From JBARRS01 sp049644345 (GTDB taxonomy: Bacteria > Actinomycetota > Thermoleophilia > Gaiellales > Gaiellaceae): 10,402 nt of DNA. The notes beneath the pieces were generated by a model. It was given only the letters and a program-made list of their open reading frames with translations. It was not told where the DNA came from and made no database searches. How positions within the stretch are numbered: position 1 is the first letter of the stretch; each line of letters opens with the position of its first letter. Location of the stretch: NCBI GenBank assembly GCA_049644345.1, contig JBARRS010000217.1:1-10402 (forward strand), written 5' to 3'. Below are positions 5,908 through 10,402 of this stretch, piece after piece. Position numbers and translations under genes: made by a program.

Positions 5908-7694
5908 GCCGCGGCTTCCATCCGCGCGAGCTCCTCGGCAACGACCTGCTCGGCGTCGAGCTTCTTGAACAGCGGTCGCGGCTCGCCCACAGGCTGGCCC
6001 GGCGGCAGGGTGCTCGGCTCCCAGCGGCCGACCCAGCTCTCGTACTCGCCGGTCAGGACGCGGTGGGTGCTCCCGTCCTCTTCCGGGACTTCCCTGAGCT
6101 CGAGCGGACCCGCGAGCCAGCCCTCGTGACCGAGCAACTCGTGCAGCGTCTGCGAGGAAAAGGGCAGGAACGGAGTGAAGAGGAGTTTCAGGTTGTCGAT
6201 ACAGCGCAGCGCGACGTACAGCACGGTCGCGGCGCGTGCCCGATCGCTCTCGATCAGGGCCCACGGGGCCTGCTCGCTGACGTACTGGTTGACCTGCCTC
6301 GCGAGCCCCATCGCTTCGTTGAGCGCGGCCTTGAACCGCGCCGCTTCGAGCTCCGCGCCGACTCTCTCGAAGCCACCCTCCACCGCGGTCAGGAGCCTCC
6401 GATCCCCCTCGGTGAGCTCGCCCGGCTCGGGCACGGCGCCGAAGTGACGATGCACGTTCGTGAGGGTGCGGTGGACCAGATTGCCCCAGGTAGCGACCAG
6501 CTCGTCGTTGTTCCGACGGACGAACTCGGCCCAGGTGAAGTCGGTGTCCTGCGTCTCCGGCCCGGCGACGACGAGGAAGAAGCGCAAGGGATCGGGGTCG
6601 TAACGGCTGAGGAAGTCGTGGACGTAGATGCCGACCCCGCGGCTCGTCGCGAATTTCCTCCCCTCCATCGTCAGGAACTCGCTCGCGACCACGTCGTACG
6701 GCAGCTGAAGTGCGCCGCGGCCGGCCCCGAGCTCACCGCCCTCGCTGTAGCCGAGCAGCATGCTCGGCCAGATCACCGTGTGAAAGACGATGTTGTCCTT
6801 GCCCATGAAGTAGTAGTGGCGGGACTCGGGGTTCTGCCACCACTCGCGCCAGGCGTCCGGCTCGCCGCGGTTGTGCGCCCACTCGACGCTCGCCGACAGG
6901 TAGCCGATCACTGCGTCGAACCAGACGTAGATCCGCTTGTTCGGGTCCTCTGCGTAACCCGGGACCGGGATCGGCACTCCCCAGTCGAGGTCGCGCGTGA
7001 TCGCCCGGGGCTGAAGCTCCTTGACGAACTGGAGCGAGAAGTTGCGGACGTTCGTCCGCCAGTGCGTCTGGCGCTCGATCCAGGCAGAGAGCTGCTCCGC
7101 GAACGCAGGCAGGTCGAGGAACAGGTGCTTCGTCTCGCGGAAGACGGGCGTTGTTCCGTCGATCCGCGAGCGGGGGTCGATCAGGTCGGTCGGATCGAGC
7201 TGCCGCCCGCAGTTCTCGCACTGGTCGCCACGCGCATGCGGATAGCCGCAGTGCGGGCACGTTCCCTCGACGTAGCGGTCCGGGAGCGTGTGGCCGGTGG
7301 TGGCCGAGAACGCCCCCATGGTCGTCTTCTCGATGACGTAGCCCTTGTCGTAGAGCGTCCTGAAGAGGTCCTGCACGACGCGATAGTGGTTCCGCGTCGT
7401 CGTCCGGGTGAACGTGTCGTAGGTGAGGCCGAGGGCCAGCAGGTCCTCGGAGATGAGCGCGTTGTAGCGATCGGCGACCTCACGCGGCGAGACGCCCTCG
7501 TTGTCCGCCGCCACCATCACGGGCGTGCCATGCTCGTCCGTGCCGCTCACCATCAACACGCGGCTCCCCTTCAGGCGGTGGTACCGCGCGAAGATGTCCG
7601 ACGGCACGCCGAACCCGACCACGTGGCCGAGATGCCGCGGGCCGCTCGCATACGGCCATGCGGGTGCGACGAGAATCCGTTCCTGTTCCGCCAT
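5904..7694 (-). CDS. metG: Methionine-tRNA ligase (MetRS)
   Basis: Charges tRNA-Met and initiator tRNA with methionine. The 596-residue class I synthetase starts at ATG 7694, with AGGAG seven nt upstream, and begins MAEQERILVAPAWPYASG. The HIGH motif is HLGH (21-24). The connective domain holds a zinc knuckle CPHC...CENC (Cys146, 149, 159, 162). WFDAVIGYLSA (258-268) lies in the active-site region. The KMSKS position reads GRKFATSRG (345-353), so the second Lys of the classical motif is absent; the KFxxSR form resembles actinobacterial MetRS as I remember it and is probably not a defect. The anticodon-binding helices follow (about 395-540). There is no C-terminal EMAP-II tRNA-binding domain; the end is a short acidic helix. 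The last bases share TTGA with tatD. The 5' end is overlapped by the LytM-like gene's frame. Confidence 0.96.
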   Translation of the reverse strand: MAEQERILVAPAWPYASGPRHLGHVVGFGVPSDIFARYHRLKGSRVLMVSGTDEHGTPVMVAADNEGVSPREVADRYNALISEDLLALGLTYDTFTRTTTRNHYRVVQDLFRTLYDKGYVIEKTTMGAFSATTGHTLPDRYVEGTCPHCGYPHARGDQCENCGRQLDPTDLIDPRSRIDGTTPVFRETKHLFLDLPAFAEQLSAWIERQTHWRTNVRNFSLQFVKELQPRAITRDLDWGVPIPVPGYAEDPNKRIYVWFDAVIGYLSASVEWAHNRGEPDAWREWWQNPESRHYYFMGKDNIVFHTVIWPSMLLGYSEGGELGAGRGALQLPYDVVASEFLTMEGRKFATSRGVGIYVHDFLSRYDPDPLRFFLVVAGPETQDTDFTWAEFVRRNNDELVATWGNLVHRTLTNVHRHFGAVPEPGELTEGDRRLLTAVEGGFERVGAELEAARFKAALNEAMGLARQVNQYVSEQAPWALIESDRARAATVLYVALRCIDNLKLLFTPFLPFSSQTLHELLGHEGWLAGPLELREVPEEDGSTHRVLTGEYESWVGRWEPSTLPPGQPVGEPRPLFKKLDAEQVVAEELARMEAAA

Positions 7695-8712
7695 CGGCGT
7701 GCTCCTGCTGCGCGGGTGTGCTCGAGGCAATGATAGGAGCGCGTCTCGATCTGCCCGGGCGGCGGAGGAGCAGCAGAAGTGTCGCAACGACGACGAGGGC
7801 GCTCGAGGCGGCTACGGCTCCAACCCAACGAGCCGAGCCGTCGCCGTGCTCGGCCGGTGCCGACCCGGACCTGGGCGGCTGCCGCTCCAGTGCTCGTGAG
7901 GTGTTCGGCTCGTACGCGACCCGGCGGGGCTGGCGAAGGCGCGGCGAGGGGGCCGTCACGGCGATCGGACGGACTCTGTGGCCGAGCCGGCGGGGTTTGG
8001 GCACCGAATCAGGCGCCGTCGTCGCCTCCGTGACGTGTCGCGTTGCGCGCGCGGTCGTGCGAGCCACCTTCCCGGCATTGGTGCGATCGGCGATCGGCAG
8101 GCGGACCGGTGCGTTGATGGCAGCGCTCGGGTCGGCGGGCGGGGTCGCGTGCTCCGGCGCCAACGCGGGCGGCTCGACCGGGGCAGCCGGCTCAACGGCT
8201 GCAGGCTGTGGCTCGCCGGGCTGAGAGGGCGGATCGACCGGGACGACCGCGGGTGGGAGGTGTGGCGGAAGCAGCGAGAGCGGATCGACGTACCCCTGCG
8301 GATCGTCCGCGTGCCGAACGCCCAGGTAGACGTAGGGCACGTCCAGCGCCCGGACGCCGCTGGGGCCTACGGTTCCCACCGTCGCTCCTTCCTCCACCTC
8401 GGCGCGCCGCGTGACCGCGATCGAGCCGAGCTGGACGAGCGTGACCGCATAGCCGTCCGACGTCTGGATCGTGACGCTCTTGCCGTACCTCGGCACCGTG
8501 CCCGCGAACGAGACCGTGCCGGCGGCGGGCGCGAGTACCGCGGTGCCGCTCGGTGCACCGATGTCGATTCCGCGGTGCTGGCCGCCTGCGTACGGATCCG
8601 CGCCAAGGCTGAAGGGACGCAGGACGGGCCCGTCAACGGGCCAGCTCCAGCTCGATCCCGCAGGCGCGAGCACAAGCGCGGCGAACACCGCCGTAACCAA
8701 CGATCGGCGCAT
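7480..8712 (-). CDS. Exported M23/LytM-like protein, catalytic residues missing
   Basis: Starts at ATG 8712 with GGAGG seven nt upstream. Residues 1-23 are a signal peptide (MRRSLVTAVFAALVLAPAGSS). Residues about 24-150 form an M23 peptidase (LytM) domain: WPVDGPVLRPF, GGQHRGIDIGAPSGTAVLAPAAGTV (His46 and Asp50 kept), a Gly-rich core and GYVDPLSLLPP. The family's Y-x-HL reads LVQLG (92-96, His replaced by Gln), and the HxH zinc/catalytic motif reads YVY (127-129). Both lost histidines are essential for peptidase activity in characterised members, so the domain probably binds peptidoglycan or regulates hydrolases, as EnvC and NlpD do. A Pro/Ala-rich then Arg-rich linker (150-295) leads to a transmembrane helix (about 296-316). 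The frame then runs on to 7482, overlapping metG by 215 nt. That last part (from about residue 340) is Arg/Gly-rich with weak codon bias and may not be a true protein tail. Confidence 0.8.
   Translation of the reverse strand: MRRSLVTAVFAALVLAPAGSSWSWPVDGPVLRPFSLGADPYAGGQHRGIDIGAPSGTAVLAPAAGTVSFAGTVPRYGKSVTIQTSDGYAVTLVQLGSIAVTRRAEVEEGATVGTVGPSGVRALDVPYVYLGVRHADDPQGYVDPLSLLPPHLPPAVVPVDPPSQPGEPQPAAVEPAAPVEPPALAPEHATPPADPSAAINAPVRLPIADRTNAGKVARTTARATRHVTEATTAPDSVPKPRRLGHRVRPIAVTAPSPRLRQPRRVAYEPNTSRALERQPPRSGSAPAEHGDGSARWVGAVAASSALVVVATLLLLLRRPGRSRRAPIIASSTPAQQEHADGGTGTDSRRTRMAVCERPAASRPRGRVRRAVGHLRAVPPPEGEPRVDGERHGRAWHARDGGGGQRGRLAA
7730..7735 (-). promoter_or_regulatory. Possible internal -10 element for metG
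   Basis: On the minus strand TATCAT matches TATAAT at five of six bases and lies 35 nt before the metG ATG, inside the 3' part of the LytM-like gene. The hexamers 16-18 nt upstream (for example CGGGCA) are poor -35 matches. It could give metG its own transcript independent of the LytM-like gene, but the evidence is weak. Confidence 0.25.
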
Positions 8713-8750
8713 CAGAACACCTCCGGTTGTCAGAACTGCGAACGCAATCG

Positions 8751-8780
8751 AAGCTAGCGCGCGGACCGTTCGGTTGCCAG
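8751..8780 (-). promoter_or_regulatory. Possible promoter for the LytM-like gene
   Basis: In the 85-bp gap after rsmI the minus strand has CTGGCA (8780-8775) and, 18 nt later, TAGCTT (8756-8751), partial matches to -35 and -10 hexamers. The position would give a leader of about 30 nt that includes the GGAGG site. The match is modest and the spacing slightly long. Confidence 0.22.
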
Positions 8781-8790
8781 CAGTGGCGAC
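8773..8790 (-). terminator. Possible weak hairpin after rsmI
   Basis: The minus strand reads GTCGCCA-CTGC-TGGCAAC, a seven-pair stem with one C-A mismatch and a 4-nt loop, starting eight bases after the rsmI stop codon. There is no U-run. It may terminate or stabilise the end of the rsmI message; it overlaps the candidate -35 element of the next gene. Confidence 0.25.
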
Positions 8791-8797
8791 AGTTTCG

Positions 8798-9613
8798 TTA
8801 CTGATTTGTCAAGGACGCGTCATAGAGACGCTTCCGCGGCACGCCTGTGAGGCGGGCGACCAGCTCGGCCGCGCGCCGTCGGCCCAGACCCGCCGCTACC
8901 AACTCGGAGACGGCCTCGAGCGCCTCGTCCTCGTCCTCGCGCGCCGCGGGACGACCGGGCCCGACAACCAAAGTCACCTCCCCCTTCGGTGCTTCTGCGA
9001 ACCGCACAGCCACCTCTGCCGCCGGCCCACGAACGACCTCTTCGAACCGCTTCGTCAGCTCCCGGCACACAGCGATGGGGCGCTCGGGGAGGCCCCTCGC
9101 CAGCGAGGTGAGCGTCGTCGGCAGCCGCCGAGGCGACTCGAACGCGACCACGGGCCACGGCCAGCGCGCGAGCTCCTCCCAGAGCGCTGTGAGCGCCCGC
9201 TCGCCCCGAGGAAGGTAACCGACGAACTGGTAGCGCTCGGCCACAAAGCCGCTCGCGACGAGCGCGGTCTCGACCGAGGACGGCCCGGGCAGCACGGTGA
9301 CCGGCACTTCGGCGTCCAACGCCGCGGCGATCAGCCGCGCTCCGGGATCGCTGACGCCGGGCAGGCCCGCATCGGACACGAGCGCCACGCGCTCTCCCGC
9401 GCACAGGCGCGGCAGGACCTCGGCCGTCCGCTGCGCCTCGTTGTGCTCGTGGTACGAGAGTAGGCGCGCCGAGATCCCGTGCCTCGACAGGAGCGCCCGC
9501 GTGTGCCGTGTGTCCTCGCAGAGCACGACATCCGCCTCAGCGAGCTCGCGGAGCACGCGGAGCGTCACGTCCTCGAGGTTCCCAATCGGGGTCGCGCAGA
9601 CCGCGAGCGGCAT
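8798..9613 (-). CDS. rsmI: 16S rRNA (cytidine(1402)-2'-O)-methyltransferase
   Basis: Methylates the 2'-OH of C1402 in the 16S rRNA decoding centre with S-adenosylmethionine. The 271-residue protein is a tetrapyrrole-methylase-fold enzyme with the full RsmI pattern. Motifs are CATPIGNLEDVTLR (6-19), CEDTRHTRALL (32-42), LLSYHEHNE (51-59), ALVSDAGLPGVSDPG (77-91), LPGPSSVETALVASG (108-122), FVGYLPRG (130-137), FESPRRL (158-164) and CRELTKRFEE (183-192). A final helical segment (about 228-271, ELVAAGLGRRRAAELVARLTGV) matches the C-terminal helix-turn-helix-like domain common in RsmI. Its ATG follows the TAG of the ROK kinase with no base between (TAGATG), and no ribosome-binding site is seen, so translation probably depends on reinitiation. 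In M. tuberculosis the homologue (Rv1003) also lies near metS. Confidence 0.95.
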   Translation of the reverse strand: MPLAVCATPIGNLEDVTLRVLRELAEADVVLCEDTRHTRALLSRHGISARLLSYHEHNEAQRTAEVLPRLCAGERVALVSDAGLPGVSDPGARLIAAALDAEVPVTVLPGPSSVETALVASGFVAERYQFVGYLPRGERALTALWEELARWPWPVVAFESPRRLPTTLTSLARGLPERPIAVCRELTKRFEEVVRGPAAEVAVRFAEAPKGEVTLVVGPGRPAAREDEDEALEAVSELVAAGLGRRRAAELVARLTGVPRKRLYDASLTNQ

Positions 9614-10402
9614 CTACTCGGCGGACTCGGCCGCCACGAGAGCCGCGCCGATGACGCCCGCAGCCGTCCCCAGCTCGGCCCGCACGAGCTCGACCTCGTC
9701 GCCCGCGGGCGAGAGCGCCTCGCGCTGGAGGATCTCGCGCGCCGGCCCGCGCAGGAACTCGAAAGCGGCGATTCCGAACCCGCCACCGATCACGACGAGC
9801 TCGGGGTTGAAGAGGTTCACGAGGCTTCCGATCCCCGCGCCGAGGCGCTGGCCGATTCCGGCGAGGATCTCGCGGGCCGCGATGTCGCCTTCGTCCGCAA
9901 GCCGGACGAGCCGGTGTGCATCCGCAGCGGGCCCGAACGTCTTCCGGGCCAGTTTGGTCGCTGCGAGGCCCGTCACGTAAGGCTCGAGGTGCCCGCGGCC
10001 TGTGCACGTGCCCTGGCAAGGGAGGCCGTTGTACTCGAGCACCATGTGGCCGGCTTCGGCCCACCCGCGGTAGAGCTGCCCATCGAGCACGATCCCTCCG
10101 CCGCAGCCGGTGCCGAGCGTCAGCATCACCATAGTCTTGGCGGACCGCCCCGCTCCCGCGCGCGCCTCGCCGAGCGCCGCCGCGTTGGCGTCGTTCTCGA
10201 CCGCGACCGAAAGACCGAAGCGCTGCTGCATCCAACTACCCAGGTCGAGGTCCGTCAGCGGGATGTTCACAGACCCCACCACGCGGCCGGTCGCCTGGTC
10301 GATCCTCGACGGCACCCCGAAGCCCACCGCGCCGACGTCCTCCGCGACGAGCCCGTCGACGGCCGTCTCGAGCGCGCTCAGCAGCTCCTCCTGGGACGTC
10401 AC
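9614..10402 (-). CDS. ROK family sugar kinase (glucokinase-like), N-terminus cut by window edge
   Basis: The last 263 codons (262 residues plus stop) of a ROK kinase; the reading frame is open to the right edge and the N-terminal DLGGTK phosphate-binding segment, roughly 40 residues, must lie outside. The GTG at the edge is probably an internal Val. Visible motifs are GFGVPSRID (27-35), VENDANAAALGEARAGAG (68-85) with the catalytic Asp71, LTLGTGCGGGIVLDG (94-108), WAEAGHM (114-120) and the VVIGGGFG segment near 215-222. The ROK zinc motif CxCGxxGCLE appears as C129-QGT-C133-TGRGHLE, with His138 where the last Cys usually is; His could still bind zinc. Similar enzymes phosphorylate glucose with ATP, but sugar specificity (glucose, ManNAc, fructose) cannot be fixed without the N-terminus. 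There is no sign of a DNA-binding repressor domain in the part seen. It ends immediately before rsmI. Confidence 0.9.
   Translation of the reverse strand: MTSQEELLSALETAVDGLVAEDVGAVGFGVPSRIDQATGRVVGSVNIPLTDLDLGSWMQQRFGLSVAVENDANAAALGEARAGAGRSAKTMVMLTLGTGCGGGIVLDGQLYRGWAEAGHMVLEYNGLPCQGTCTGRGHLEPYVTGLAATKLARKTFGPAADAHRLVRLADEGDIAAREILAGIGQRLGAGIGSLVNLFNPELVVIGGGFGIAAFEFLRGPAREILQREALSPAGDEVELVRAELGTAAGVIGAALVAAESAE

Noticed and set aside
6063..7733. Plus-strand open frame of 556 codons opposite metG
   Set aside because: Antisense shadow of MetRS; low-complexity Arg/Val/Asp/Glu composition and no motif. High-GC coding DNA commonly leaves the antisense frame free of stops.

Overview
This 10.4 kb, GC-rich window is a compact housekeeping segment of a bacterial chromosome, most likely from an Actinomycetota member and possibly class Thermoleophilia. 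The lineage call rests on three things. First, the MetRS has an actinobacterial-type KF-x-x-SR signature in place of KMSKS. Second, GTG and TTG starts are frequent. Third, the gene order rsmI ... metG-tatD-rsmA-ispE ... glmU-prs matches, from memory, the Mycobacterium tuberculosis block Rv1003 to Rv1018c. The class-level placement is inference. No phage, IS, CRISPR array or secondary-metabolite genes are visible.

Layout: nearly everything is on the minus strand, so transcription runs from right to left. From the right edge: a ROK-family sugar kinase (N-terminus cut off by the window), then rsmI starting directly after its stop codon. An 85-bp gap follows, then a secreted M23/LytM-like protein that appears to have lost its catalytic histidines. 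Its reading frame runs 215 nt into metG. Next come metG, tatD, rsmA and ispE, linked by 4-nt stop/start overlaps, and a small four-helix membrane protein just after ispE. A 71-bp gap holds a hairpin and a possible promoter. It is followed by tRNA-Gln(UUG), glmU (GTG start only 10 nt after the tRNA CCA) and prs, which overlaps the end of glmU.

At the left, one small unidentified gene on the plus strand converges on prs; both stop codons lie at the tips of one 9-bp inverted repeat. Diverging from that small gene, and running off the left edge, is the start of a secreted proline-rich protein with 18-bp tandem repeats. It is easy to miss because it starts with GTG and has no stop inside the window.

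Functional themes: translation and ribosome maturation (metG, tRNA-Gln, rsmA, rsmI), nucleotide and envelope precursors (prs makes PRPP, glmU makes UDP-GlcNAc, ispE feeds isoprenoid carriers), and cell-envelope or exported proteins (LytM-like protein, membrane protein, proline-rich protein). Nothing here looks like a wholly new system. The points worth a second look are the degenerate LytM protein, the GlmU lacking the usual Mg2+-binding Asp, the tRNA-glmU junction without a Shine-Dalgarno site, and the convergent stop-codon hairpin.
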